Shown: positions 34,775-46,241 of the stretch, piece after piece
Numbering within the stretch: position 1 is the stretch's first letter
Layout of the letters: each line of letters begins with the position of its first letter
NCBI RefSeq assembly: GCF_040958095.1
Contig: NC_091208.1
Span: 10,330,326 to 10,394,325, forward strand
DNA from: Procambarus clarkii
Taxonomy: Eukaryota > Arthropoda > Malacostraca > Decapoda > Cambaridae
Direction of reading: 5' to 3'
DNA: 64,000 nucleotides
The notes under the pieces: generated by a model
Database searches by the model: none
Told to the model about the DNA's origin: nothing
The model's input: only the letters and a program-made list of their open reading frames with translations
Made by a program: the position numbers and the translations under genes

Positions 34775-35425
34775 TCGACCCCCTGCCTAGAAAACTCAAG
34801 GAAATAAATGGTAGATTTTACATGACGTGTTCTGGGATGGGGGGGGGGGGCCTCAAAGTAGATTTGAAAGTGATTGATGGACAACGAGTGTTTTCATGTC
34901 CACTAATTCACTAATTCATTAGTGAATTAGATAATATTAATGTAAGTAATAAATGAGTAATTTCACAAAAAATCCCGTCTTCCCTAAATTAATGTTTTCT
35001 CTTCAACTTCAAAGCAATTGATTCTTACAATGTTGCAAGAAGTATAGATTACATCGAGGCATGAAGAGAGGGAAGATGGATGTCCTGTCGAGGGGAAACT
35101 AGGTAATCTTGCTCTGCAGTTGCATTGATCAGTTGAAGAAGAAGTTCGTGTAAACGTCTTAGACTTGTCAACCAGAGAATATACCTAACTGAGTGTTTGA
35201 TGTAAAGTTCTTTAGCTATGTCTGATGTCCTTGTATATCAATATCTGTCGATCATGTCAGTGTTGCTCGTCAGCATATCTCAGGTGATGGTCTGGTTCAG
35301 TGCAGAAATATTGTGATATTGCTATTGAATTCAGTGAACAACCAAAAAGCCGGTGTTTAACAGTGCCTTAGAATGATCACTGTACAGAGTAGTGAGTCAA
35401 TTCGCATGTCAGAGTCCTTACATTC
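34601..35425 (+). repeat. OPT and pre-M28 segments, with (GA)n
   Basis: Matches 8590-9480 but lacks the 113-bp insertion, giving the empty site near 34915-34935. A (GA)n run of about 32 bp sits at 34740-34772. No gene. Confidence 0.8.
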
Positions 35426-36030
35426 ATGAGGAGTCCTGCTTAGTGCATGACGTCACTGGGGTCCTGCTTAGTGCATGACGTCACTGTGATCCAGCTTAGT
35501 GCATGACGTCACTGGGGTCCTGATTAGTGCATGACGTCACTGAGGTCCTGCTTAGTGCATGACGTCACTGGGGTCCTGCTTAGTGCATGAAGTCACTGGG
35601 GTTCTGCTTAGTGCGTAACGTCACTGGGGTCCTGCCTAGTGCATGACGTCACTGAGGGCCTGCTTAGTGCATGACGTCACTGGGGACCTGCTTAGTGCAT
35701 GACGTCACTGAGGTCCTGCTTAGTGCATGACATCACTGGGGTCCTTCTTAGTGCATGATGTCACTAGGGTCTTGCTTATGGCCTGCCGTCAGGGGGGTCC
35801 TGCTTACTGCATGACGTTATTGAGGTCCTACTTAGTGCATGACGTCACTGGGGACCTGCTTAGTGCATGACGTCACTGAGGGCCTGCTTAGTGCATGACG
35901 ACACTGGGGTCCTGCTTAGTGCATGACGTCACTGAGGTCGTGCTTAGTGCATGACGTCACTGAGGTCCTACTTACTGCATGACGTCAATGGGATCCTGCT
36001 TAGTGCATGACCTCACTGGGATTAAGTACA
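35426..36030 (+). repeat. M28 array
   Basis: About 21 units with TGACGTCA in most; some units have lost the palindrome (e.g. near 35780). Confidence 0.92.
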
Positions 36031-36268
36031 CTGTGGCCACCTGACCTAAACACCAACAACAAGAAACACCAGCGTGACCAAAACACCAACAACAAGAAAC
36101 ACCAGCGTGACCAAAACACCAACAACAAGAAACACCAGCGTGACCAAAACATCAACAACAAGAAACACCAGCGTGACCAAAACACTAACAACAAGAAACA
36201 CCAGCGTGACCAAAACACCAACAACAAAAAACATCAGCGTGACCAAAACACCAACAAACACCTGTTGG
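36031..36268 (+). repeat. 33B minisatellite array
   Basis: About seven 33-bp units after a partial 33A unit (ctgtggccacctgac). Open in several frames; not regarded as coding. Confidence 0.9.
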
Positions 36269-36422
36269 AAGGTGAGTTTGTGTCAACAACTGGCCTTAGA
36301 ACACTGTACACAGTAACGAAGTGTCCCCCCACACTCTAACAACTGTGACGATCACTGTAGTACACAGTATCTAAGGGATCCCAAATCACTGCCCACTTTA
36401 AGGTTTAATGTGTACAATGTAC
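36269..36422 (+). repeat. END segment, left part
   Basis: END landmarks; interrupted after aatgtac by the candidate LTR at 36423. Confidence 0.75.
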
Positions 36423-37112
36423 TGTGACGGGAAAGTGTTGGAGTATTGATGTTCGGCAGTCCTCCAAGGGCAGGTGTCAATGCCTGGTCACACTTACAAA
36501 AAAAAGATAGACTGCTTGCCTGTTGTCTGTGGTAAATTAGAGGGAAGAACACGTAAAACACAAAGTATGAACAATGAAACTTTAATATATTTACTTTAAA
36601 CATAAATGAAAATAAAGACAAATCTCGGGTAAATGACTAGTGCAATAAAATGACAAAGATAAATGCAAAAACATAATAGATTAAATAATATAATGTGAAA
36701 TGGTGCTGAGAATATTGGCTTTGGCTGAGACCTGCCTTAGAATACAAAAGCCAGAGAGCTTAGTATGCCAGAGAGAGATGTCAACTCTAAGAGCACAAAG
36801 AATATTCTGAAGTTGACAGCTGGTCAGGCTCAGACGTCGACTCAGGTAGATGGTGCTGAGGTGCAGGTGCGCGGTCGGCGAGTCACCACTCAGGAGCAGG
36901 CAGGCTGGAATGGGTAGTTTGCTGGTTGACGACGAGCCGGCATGGAGGGTGTGTGGAGTAGGGGGGTTCTTGGGTACGTTTTGCCTCTTGGTCAAAACGT
37001 TTTGTGCTACCGGTGACGTATCTTGAATGTAGCAACTTATACTTGTAGAATTGATGTAACTTTAAGTAGGGAAGAGCAGGCTCAATCTCTCTTGAAAGAG
37101 ATTATCGTCACA
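36423..37112. mobile_element. Candidate solo LTR (690 bp)
   Basis: Starts tgtgacggg and ends atcgtcaca, a TG...CA pair with 7-bp inverted ends (TGTGACG/CGTCACA). It interrupts an END segment: other copies read from aatgtac straight into acacttaaaa. Flanking gtac/atac may be an imperfect 4-bp target duplication. It contains AATAAA-like signals and no internal coding region. Confidence 0.6.
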
Positions 37113-37607
37113 ATACACATACACTTAAAATATATGATATAATTGAAAATTCACCACGTTTGCTAATTAGGGGTTATTATATACACATAATAATTTTTAT
37201 AAATTTAAGACGTAAATTTTTTTCCTAAAATTTAAAACATTTAAAGATTTTAAAAAAAAGTACAAACTGCTTTTTTTCATTTTATATTGCTAATTAAATC
37301 GTGATATATCCATGTTTTATAAAGTTAAAACTAAATGTATTTAAGAAGTAATAAGTATAAAAATCCTGCACTTCTTCCTACACTCATTCGGTCGTCTTGT
37401 CGTGATTTTTTATACTGCCTCAATGGGTAACTTAAATATTCAAAAAAATTTATGTTCATTCCACAAGAAATTTTGTATTGATACTTCGAATACCTTATTA
37501 ATATCCCGTTTGTGTACCGTATTCTGAGGCCACTGTAACATTCGTCAGTAAGTGGGGATCACTTAGCTATTGGGCACCATTCCATTCCCCCCCCCCTCCA
37601 TCCCCCG
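37113..37607 (+). repeat. END remainder, A+T-rich spacer and PRE flank
   Basis: END resumes with acatacacttaaaat, then spacer, then PRE up to the C-rich run, where the BEL/Pao element is inserted. Confidence 0.75.
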
Positions 37608-39220
37608 TGTGGGACATTTGGGGCTTGAATCTGATTATTTAAATATTAATGTAGTAAATTAAATTACGAAAGACCACCCGCTTTTATAGTAAAGAGGGAA
37701 ACTGAGAATTTCTGATCATTAAATAATTCCTAGATGAACCAGTAACTATGGATAAAATACTAGAGAATATGATCATAGAAATAATTAATGGGCTGTATAA
37801 TTAAATGAATCAAACCCTCAAACACCTACATTGGGGGGTTATTACTGGAAGTCAGTACGTCCAGGAATTAGTGTGGTTCGTTCACTAATCCAAATTATAA
37901 TAATCTAATCCTATGAATTATAGTGAAACTAATGTCATTACCATGAAAGGGAACGTAGATTATAGGTATAGTAATGATAGTCACAATAAACACATGTTAA
38001 TCCAGAGGAATTCTGCATGTAAGTAATTTCAGAAATTTCATGAATAAATACAAAGAAATCTTAGCTTAATGATGATTCCTTTATGTAAGCCACGACGCTT
38101 CCTCTAATTCCCTTGGGCTCAGCTGGCTGACGAATGGGATGGATTAACATGGGAGAAGGCAGCAGGGAGAATTCTTCTCACGTGCTGCAAAACAAATATT
38201 TACAGTAGCAACTAATTAAACTACTGAATCTCTATGTTCAAGAAATTAAGAGTTACAGGTGATAATAGGTAATAACCTGTAGTTTGATGTTGGCATACGT
38301 CGTCACGGTCAATCACCCAGCTACTACACTACACTTTACCAGATGCATCAAATAAAGAGAAGATACTTAGCTAATAAGGGCACTGTATAAGTTTTAAGAT
38401 TGCCGAAATTCGCGTCCCAGGCTCTGGCTTCAGCCTATCCTGGATAATGGCGCGCTTCACTGGCTGGTCACGTGTAGTCAGGAACCAGATTAAAAAGGTT
38501 CCTTATGTTACACCAGCACCAGTTGAAGATATTATCTGCAAGGTTGTTCACGCCTCACAGTGGTGACTTTCATCTGAGGATGGATAACGTCTACCCGGAT
38601 GGCTGGGTAATGGCGTCTCCTCGTGAGCACGATACGGGTAGGTCTGCCTCAGAGCTTCCCTCCATGTGTACTGGCAAGCCTCTCCACCTCACGCCGCGTC
38701 TCGCGTTCATTAGACAAATTATTGTCATGAATATTAGTATTTCTCGCATTTACGCTTGAAATGTTGAAGACTGGACGGGTTTATTATTTAGAAGAGGACA
38801 ATATTATTATTTGCCAATTTAGTGATAGTAAACGTATAAGGGAGAGGAATTAATGTCTCCCCATGGCATTCACTCGTGACGTTAACTTTTATTACTAGAT
38901 AATCGCTATGACTCCAACGCTCTATTCGGCTTTTAGTTGGAGGTCAATTCATCTGTAATTAATTATCATACAGAATGCCTTGGTTATAGAGAATCGAATT
39001 TAATTCTCAGATACATTGGATATAATGTGTTTATTGTAAGGAAATCTGACGCAATACTGGCGTCGGATGACGTGAGAATTCTAACCTACTGCACAGATGA
39101 AATTATTAGTACATGAGAATTCTACGTGGTGTTAATTTTACTTACTACAATAATTAGTAGAGTTAGTAATAAGTAATGAGAATACAACAGTGTTCTATTC
39201 GGTGTTGGAAATTTCCAACA
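37608..39220 (-). repeat. 3' LTR of BEL/Pao element
   Basis: Pairs with 46242-47854. Its outer end in element orientation is an 18-bp perfect palindrome, TGTTGGAAATTTCCAACA (39203-39220). A plus-strand 84-codon ORF at 38505-38759 is antisense to the element and duplicated only because the LTR is; I do not call it a gene. Confidence 0.95.
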
Positions 39221-39571
39221 TAACTCCGGGGGGAGGATTCTAGGGTCGTAGTGTACTGTGGAGTACTGACCTATCCCGAAGTGATATTAAGATTAGTACA
39301 TTAGTATGTTAATATGTTAGTATGTTAGTACACACATAACGAACGTCCCGGATTTATCAAGGACTTACAAGAACTTGAGTCTTGCTATTTACATGTCAAA
39401 TGAAACATGTTGCTTATAGCCTACACAATATTTATAGATTTTAACTCACACAATTTAAACAACAGAATCTACTATGATGGGATATCCTGGGTCATAGTGA
39501 CGTGTAATGTTTTGTTACGTGATATCACATCGCAGCATCATCATAGTTATCTAAGTGGAATGTGAAAGGAA
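39221..39571 (-). other. Non-coding region between integrase and 3' LTR
   Basis: A+T-rich, no ORF. Next to the LTR lies a run of C on the element strand (G on plus: ccggggggagga, 39227-39238), i.e. pyrimidine- rather than purine-rich in element sense, so the polypurine tract is not obvious. Confidence 0.6.
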
Positions 39572-40980
39572 TTACTCTTGCTCAGAGTTGTAATAGGCTT
39601 GCAAATTCCGCCTACATTGTTGAGCAGCATCTCTAGTGGGGCGGTTGCTTGGAGGAACAGGATCATTGTCCTCGGAAATTACTGGGGAAACTGGATCTGG
39701 CTGATATTCTTGCTCAGTCAGTTCAAGGGGAACCAGCTTCTCTAAAGTTTTTAGAGTAGTGTTGCCTCGGCATAAAACTTTAACTACTCTTAGGACACCT
39801 TGACGATCTGGATGAATGGTAAAAATTTTGCCTATAGGCCACTCTGACCTTGGTCCATCACTGTCGACTAGTACTAGGTGTCCTGGTTTTAATTGCACCT
39901 TATTGTAAGGACTCGAAGCTCCGTAGTGGTACTCTCGTAGAGCTGTGAGGTTCTCTCGAGTCCACACCTCATTCCACCTGTTAATAACTCTAGAAAGATG
40001 CTGGTAGCTTTCCACCAAGTCTCCTCTGGTCACATGTGACGGGTCTACAGGGTCCTCTTCGGCTAAAGGGATGAGAGGGCTCAGTAGACCTCCATGGATC
40101 AAGTGTGAGGGGCTCAGAGGTTCTCTCTGGGTGAAATCATCAGACAGGTAGGTGATTGGGCGGTTATTGACTCGCGCCTCGATTTCCACAACAATGGTTT
40201 GGAGTTCTGAGTAACCGACCTTTTGTCGGTGTAAAGTTTTCCTTAGACACTTCTTGACTGTGCCTACCATTCGCTCATAGAACCCACCTTGCCAAGGGGC
40301 TCTCGGTGCTATGAATTTTCAGTGACATTGTCGTCTCTGTAGGACTGACTGTACTTCTGGGTGGTTCCAGACTTCTCACAAACAACTTTCTCCTGCCACA
40401 AAATTAGAACCGTTGTCCGATATCATTAATTTAGGACACGATCGGCGGGCAGCAAATCTGCGGAAAGCTTGAATGAAGGCTTCAGCACTCATGTCTGGAG
40501 TGACCTCTAAGTGTACGCCTCTGGTTGTAGCACATGTAAAGAGACAAATGTACGCCTTCACTGGTATATTATCTGAGTTACCAGTGATGAGTAAGGCTCC
40601 TGTATAATCAACACCAGTGGTTTCGAAAGGACGAAGATGAACCACTCGCTCTTCTGGGAGTGGTGGAGGTCCTGGGTAAGGACATACTCTAGCGTCGTAT
40701 CTCTTTCAGATTACACAAGATTTAATAATAGTCTTAACTGTCTGACGACCTTGAGGAAGCCAGTACTTTTGTCTAAGGTCGGTGAGAGTATCTAAAACTC
40801 CACCATGTAAGGTACCATATTGATGGTGATGTAAGACAAGAAGTTTAGTGATGATGTGGTGACGAGGTAAAAGAATTGGATTCTTAGTGTCTAAGTCAAT
40901 TTTTGCATGTAGCAAACGTCCTCCACATCGTAGTATGTTATGAGTGTTGGCATCATACCAGATGCCTAGACTTAGTTAAT
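39572..40980 (-). pseudogene. BEL/Pao integrase with three in-frame TGA codons
   Basis: One continuous frame on the minus strand from about 40980 to the stop at 39572, interrupted by TGA at 40706-40708, 40376-40378 and 40319-40321. N-terminal HHCC zinc domain (His-His...Cys) near 40830-40710; the first TGA falls at the position of its last Cys. The catalytic core has Val-Asp-Tyr-Thr-Gly near 40610, Ser-Asp-Asn-Gly-Ser near 40410 and Tyr-Glu-Arg near 40280 (DDE triad). The C-terminal domain (Trp-Asn-Glu-Val-Trp ... Gly-His-Leu-Val-Leu-Val) is typical of BEL/Pao integrases. It would insert the cDNA. It is joined to RT-RNase H by a one-base frameshift near 40975-40985. Confidence 0.85.
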
Positions 40981-43193
40981 TTATCTGGAAGATTCTCAAA
41001 TTCGCTTCCATATGTCTCTTGCTGTGCACGCTTGATCCAATAGTGGATAGGATTGGGAAACTTATGTCGAATTCCTACCTTAGCAAGGAAATCAAACACG
41101 TGTGCAGTCACTCGTAGCAATTTGCTTAAGTTAGAATAATGGTGAGGATCAATGGCTAATATTCGTTGAGGTTCTGGTTCTTTCATGGGAGTGGTGATGT
41201 TGGTCACTATGACTTGTGGCTTTTGTTTGGGCCACTGACCACCAACAAGCCATGAAGGTCCATTGAACCACAGCGAAGACTTGACAAGTTGTTTTAATGT
41301 TAACCCTCGCGATAAATAATCTGCAGGATTGTCCTTAGTAGGAACATGTCGAAATTTATATCCAGCAGATAAATCATGAATCTTCCTGACACGATTACTG
41401 ACGTAGGGAGTTTTGTTGTTATTGTTTCTTACCCATTGTAAGACTGCCTCGTTGTCTGACCACACTACAATCTCACCAAAGTGGATATTATTGAGTGTCT
41501 TTGCCAGGCAATGAGCCAATCTTACTCCCACTAGCAATGCAGTCAACTCCATCTGAGGTAAAGATCTCTTCTTGATGGGAGCAACTCTTGCTTTAGATGT
41601 GAGTAAAATTGATTGTGCACTATTAACTAAATAGGCTGCTGCGCCATATGCTTTGCCAGAGGCATCGCAAAAAACGTGCAAATTGGTGGGTAAGTTTGGT
41701 CCTGAAGCATTACGAGGAAATTTCAAAACGCCTAACTGATTAAAATCCGTTGAGAGTATTTGCCATTTGGCTTGTAACTTACTTGATAACGGATCATCCC
41801 ATCCCATATGTTTCTGCCAGCACTCCTGCATTAGGAGTTTGCCCCTTATTAATATAGGACTAAGTAGGCCTAAAGGGTCAAATGGTTGACTGACAAATGA
41901 GAGCAGTGTTCTCATGGTAAGCGTTGAATTATCAGTTTGCACTGACTTGACATTCATCTCGTCAGTGCTGGTGTTCCATTCCACGCCTAGAACCTTTAAT
42001 TGACTGGGTACCTGATAATCTGGAAATTCTTTCTCGATTACCTGGTTAAGCAGTTTATTATTTGAGGCCCATGACTGTAGTGGCATATTGGCTCCTAACA
42101 GTTCACGGTTAGCCTCTTGGTAGATTTCTACCAGATCAGCTTGATCATTAGTTGTCCCCTGGAAATTGTCGACATATAAGTTGTCGCTAATGTCTGCCTT
42201 ATAAGGGCTGTTTGATTTCCTCAAATGCGTGTCTAATGTTGCTTGCAAAAGAAACGGTGAGGACGTAGCTCCAAATAATACTGAGGCAAAACGGTCGGTG
42301 ATTATTTCACTGTTAGGATCCAGTGGATCCTTAAACCAGAGGAATTTTGTGTAGTCACGATCTTCCTCCTGTAACCCTACTCGGAGAAAGGCTTTGCTGA
42401 TGTCAGCTGTATAGGCAAAAATGCCTGTGCGAAATCGTAACAACACGTCATGTAGCCTTTGTGTTAGGCTAGGTCCTGTTTGGAGACATTCATTTAAAGA
42501 CACACTGCTCGGCTTTACTTTAGTACTGCAGTTAAAGACAATACGAATAGGTGTTGTCAATGAGTCTTTCACCACAGCGTGGTGAGGTAAATAATGACCT
42601 GTTTTTCGGTCATCGTGTTCAACAACTTCAATGAACTTATGGTTAAGTTGTTGTTGGATACGTTGATGATACATGTTCAGTTTGCCTGGCTGCTTCTGTA
42701 GTCGTGTTAATTGAGACTGCAATTGTGAGGCTGCCATAAAATAATTAACTGGAAGTTGTGGATGATCCAACTTCCATGGGAGTCTTACCCAGTATTGTTT
42801 ATTTGAGTAGACAACTGTATCCAGATATTGCTGGTAAGTCCACGTATCATCAGGACTTGGTTGCTCAGGGATGATGCCTAAGGTGTCTAAATCCCACAAA
42901 CGATGTATTGGTGGGTCAGACTCAATATCCTCAGATATTTCCCTGAAACGTAGGGGTGACTGTTCTAAGCCTAGTCACGCCACAATTACATTATTGGATT
43001 GTTGGTTTGTGGACGCTGGACCTTGTCTGAAAAGCACTGTTCCTGTGAGCAATTTGCCTCCTGCGGACGACAACAAATTCATACCATGTTGCCTAGTGCA
43101 TCCAGTTATAAACTTGTAATAATGATCCGCGCCTATTAGTATTCCAATATTTGTGAGGCAGTCAGAATTTATTTTATAATCTGCTAGCCTCAT
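40953..43193 (-). pseudogene. BEL/Pao protease end, reverse transcriptase and RNase H
   Basis: One frame from 43193 with a single in-frame TGA at 42975-42977. Before it, the end of the retropepsin domain shows Ile-Leu-Ile-Gly-Ala-Asp-His. From 42899 the 648-codon open part carries the RT: first Asp in Thr-Ala-Asp-Ile-Ser-Lys-Ala-Phe (residue 166) and Tyr-Val-Asp-Asn at 242-245, where the second catalytic Asp of the usual YVDD box is Asn. I cannot say whether that is a lineage variant or a lesion. RNase H follows with Cys-Asp-Ala-Ser (Asp412), Glu451, Ser-Asp-Asn-Glu (Asp482) and Asp-Asn-Pro-Ala-Asp (523-527). This is the layout of Pao-type pol (peptidase A17 family). The frame is lost near 40975, before the integrase. 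Confidence 0.88.
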
Positions 43194-43203
43194 GCGGTTT
43201 CGT

Positions 43204-44979
43204 TTAAGGTGTCTCGCAGTGCGAGCTAATCCTGTGACCTGTAGGAATCTTATCCACTACTACCGCTTGGATTGGACTAGTAGAAGATCCGTGTCTTACT
43301 AATACTTTAACTACCTTGTAGTCACGAGGTCCACTATTTGACAAGAAACCAGAAATATTTAACCTCACACTTTTGGCAGGTTTTAAATTTAACTCATCTA
43401 CCAACTGTTGTGTAATGAAGGTTTTCTGTGAACCTTGGTCAAAAAGACCTCTAGTGTTAATTCTAGATCTTCGGTTTATTAGTTTAAGTTGAGCTGTAGG
43501 CAAAGTAGTATTATTGCCTGACTCAGTAGCAAGTACATTTACTTCGTGATGTACTTGGCAATATTGCACTGCAGTAGAATTTGTAGAATTCTCTCCAGTG
43601 GTCATGGTTGGTGTAGAAGACTTTCTACATAAGGCGTAGTGGTGTACACCTTGGTTACAACGGTTGCAGGAACGTAGCTGCACTGCACATTTCTTGGGAT
43701 CATGAGAGCCCATGCACTTGGTGCACTTGTGCAATTCTTGTAACCTTTTAACCCTAACATTATAAGTAGGATAAACAGAGCATTGATAAGTAGTGTGTTC
43801 CTGATTGCAGAACAGACACTTTCCCTGGTTAATAGACTTAGTCTCTTTAGTAGACAAGTCCTTGGTTATCTCCGAAGGAGATACCGAATATGTACCTACA
43901 TTTCCACTTCTTTTTCCAGTGGATGGAGTAGGTTTGGATTTATATTTATTAGACTTACTCTGAGTCTGTTTAGGTTTGACTGAAATATCAGTACTAGTTG
44001 GTTTAGACTCAGGTTTAATTTTATCATGAGTCTTTAACCTGTTAACTGTGATCCTCAACCCCTCGAAAATTTGGTCGAGAGTGAGAAACTCAGTATTATA
44101 ATGTGAGCAGAGCTCTGTCAAGACATTTCGAGGTAATTTCCTCTGTAATAGTAGCTTGATAGACCATTCTGAAGCAGGTATATTAACTTTAGTACCTAAG
44201 GCCTTTACTAGAGACTCTACTTCTAGTCTGAAGCTCTGAAGTGACTCTGGTCTACTGTTTGGTGCATTCAGATCTAGCAATTGATAATAGAGGGTAGCTA
44301 TACTTAACTCTTTGTTGCAATAGTTCAACTTCAGGAGTTTTATAGCTTCCTCATAATTACTCTCATTAAGAGTAAGGTTATGTATGACCTTTTTAGCCTC
44401 TCCTGTGAGAAGACTAAGTAGGTATGAAAATTTAGAAACCTTGTCTAGAGACGGCTTCTTATGGATGTGAACTTCAAAGGAAGTCCAAAAATTGTCCCAA
44501 TTTTCTGTATCTAATCCTGAAAATGTAGGTAAGTCTAGAGTAGGTAAACGAACCTCTGGTAATTGATTATTGAAGTGAGACCCAGTGTTACTGGTATTGG
44601 ATCTAGATTGTTTTGCTAATTTAGATAGCCTGATAATTATATCTTGAGTCTCATCTTCATACTGGGAGATGTCGTCTACAATTTGACTTACTTCCTCAGG
44701 ATCGGTTTCTACAGTATTTAGCAAATCAAGGTAAGATTGACCTGCAGATCTGACTTGATCAAATTTCAGATCAGCCACTCTAACTGATGTCTCTAAGTGA
44801 TAAGAGTCAATGGGAGTATCTTTAGTTAAGCCCTCAGCCTTATTAATTAACCTGGTCAAATGACCTTTAAGGCCAATGTAGGTTCTCCTCAATTGCTCAG
44901 GAGTAGCCATGTTGGGCTTAGGTTCAAACTTCACAGTGTTAGCATATGTATTACTAATGAAGCTTGGGTACTTGTTCAT
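43204..44979 (-). CDS. BEL/Pao gag and start of protease
   Basis: 591 codons. Residues 25-330 form the helical gag region found in Pao-type elements (Phe-Ser-Gly-Leu ... Trp-Asp-Asn-Phe-Trp near 153-165). Three Cys/His clusters follow at 388-400, 419-431 and 438-451. The retropepsin begins near 500 with the active-site block Phe-Asp-Gln-Gly-Ser (Asp514). The ORF stops at TAA 43204-43206, and the rest of the protease continues in the +1 frame. The second Met (residue 24) has a better initiation context (A at -3, G at +4) than the first and may be the true start. Gag packages element RNA into particles; the protease would process the polyprotein. Confidence 0.88.
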   Translation of the reverse strand: MNKYPSFISNTYANTVKFEPKPNMATPEQLRRTYIGLKGHLTRLINKAEGLTKDTPIDSYHLETSVRVADLKFDQVRSAGQSYLDLLNTVETDPEEVSQIVDDISQYEDETQDIIIRLSKLAKQSRSNTSNTGSHFNNQLPEVRLPTLDLPTFSGLDTENWDNFWTSFEVHIHKKPSLDKVSKFSYLLSLLTGEAKKVIHNLTLNESNYEEAIKLLKLNYCNKELSIATLYYQLLDLNAPNSRPESLQSFRLEVESLVKALGTKVNIPASEWSIKLLLQRKLPRNVLTELCSHYNTEFLTLDQIFEGLRITVNRLKTHDKIKPESKPTSTDISVKPKQTQSKSNKYKSKPTPSTGKRSGNVGTYSVSPSEITKDLSTKETKSINQGKCLFCNQEHTTYQCSVYPTYNVRVKRLQELHKCTKCMGSHDPKKCAVQLRSCNRCNQGVHHYALCRKSSTPTMTTGENSTNSTAVQYCQVHHEVNVLATESGNNTTLPTAQLKLINRRSRINTRGLFDQGSQKTFITQQLVDELNLKPAKSVRLNISGFLSNSGPRDYKVVKVLVRHGSSTSPIQAVVVDKIPTGHRISSHCETP

Positions 44980-45523
44980 TAGTGAATAAGTAACATTAAT
45001 TGTAGCCTAATTTAAGGTGGCTACTTTATATTTTTCCTCAATTGAGGTTGAATGTACCTACCTACCTAACAACAAATAGCTAGATATTTTGTGCACTGTC
45101 TGAACTTCACCATTAGTTCTCGACCGGTTAGCTCATCTATATCACCATCAGAGTTAATGGAGATTATCCAGCAATACACAAAATAGATACACAAAATAAT
45201 GCATACAAGAGAAATATTATGGAGACACTCCAATCAGAGTTATCTCAAAAATTGATCCCACCCTGTATAGGGTCAGCACAAATAATATAATACATACAAC
45301 ACTGACTAGTTGAGATCTAGTCGTAATAATTCCTAACTAAGAACTATAAAGTTATTTAGTCTGGGCTTGTACCAAATTCAGCACAATCTCAGCCTAAATT
45401 CTACCTAATAACATGGGTAAAGATTATTGTGGTGCAGTAAGGTGAATATAGTTGTGCTGTATTTTTGGGTTTTTTGTTTTATAAGAGTGCTCTTGCACAC
45501 ACAGGTGAAACAATTATGTACAG
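44980..45523 (-). other. Spacer between SGNH ORF and gag
   Basis: A+T-rich, about 545 bp, no ORF of note. It may be a gag leader or hold a splice acceptor or internal initiation signal; none is identifiable by eye. Confidence 0.5.
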
Positions 45524-46069
45524 TTAAGTTTGGGTTGCTAGCCACAGCCGTTTGTGATGGTTGATGGTGTTAATTAACTTGTCAACCACATGCAACCTAG
45601 ATTCCCCTGACAAGTGTACACCATCTCTGGTCAGGTTCTGTCTGTAAGGTCTGGCTGTAAATTGGATATATGTGGCATCCAATCTCACTCGTTTTTTCAG
45701 CCTGAAATTTATGTACTTAGCAGCTCTCAGGTAGTATTCTGGGGTTACTCCCCAACGATTATCTTGACTTGGTTGGCGAGGTTCCACTAATGTGAATACT
45801 ACCGATTCACTGATGAGCTTGAAAGAAGAAATTATGGCTTTGAGGTGTTTGATCACCTCGGCTGGATGACGAGTGAGGTGGATGTCATTACCACCTAAGT
45901 ATATAATGGTTAGATGGTGAGGCCACTCTAACGCAGGTGTTAGGGTGGGGTTATTATAAAAATTATGAGCTGTTGCTCCTGGTGACCTAAAGATTCTCAC
46001 CTCTGTGTGAGGTATAGGTCTAAGTGTTGTGGGTAATTGGCTATGACCCACTAAAGCAACCTTATACAT
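45524..46069 (-). CDS. SGNH/GDSL-hydrolase-like protein carried by BEL/Pao element
   Basis: 181 codons, the first ORF after the 5' LTR (172 bp from it) and about 545 bp upstream of gag. The SGNH blocks are in order: block I Val-Gly-His-Ser-Gln with nucleophile-type Ser10 (usual GDS, here GHS), block II Gly31, block III Gly-Gly-Asn-Asp (59-62) with Asn61, and block V Asp149-Gly-Val-His152. Family members are esterases or acetylhydrolases using this Ser-Asp-His set; about 180-200 residues is a normal single-domain size. No signal peptide or membrane segment is evident, so it is probably cytosolic. Substrate unknown. The frame is intact while pol is broken. Such domains are known in ORF1 of some CR1/L2-type LINEs; I do not recall one as a separate leading ORF in BEL/Pao. 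The initiation context is weak. Confidence 0.8.
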   Translation of the reverse strand: MYKVALVGHSQLPTTLRPIPHTEVRIFRSPGATAHNFYNNPTLTPALEWPHHLTIIYLGGNDIHLTRHPAEVIKHLKAIISSFKLISESVVFTLVEPRQPSQDNRWGVTPEYYLRAAKYINFRLKKRVRLDATYIQFTARPYRQNLTRDGVHLSGESRLHVVDKLINTINHHKRLWLATQT

Positions 46070-46241
46070 GAGGTGAAAGTAGCAATATGTTAGTGTGATC
46101 TAGGCTAACTGATGTGTTACACTGTTAGTTGACACAATTAATTAAATAGTTAGTCTAACTTCTATCACACAAGGATTAGTTATTAATGATTAATATTTTA
46201 ATTATAAATTTAATGCCTATCCGGTTCGATAAAGATCATAA

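Noticed and set aside
38505..38759. 84-codon ORF repeated at 47130-47393
   Set aside because: It is repeated only because it lies in both LTRs of one element. It is antisense to the element and has no recognisable domain.
46205..46241. Primer-binding site next to the BEL/Pao 5' LTR
   Set aside because: The element-strand sequence after the LTR does not start with TGG and I could not match it to a tRNA 3' end by eye. A search of host tRNA sequences would be needed.
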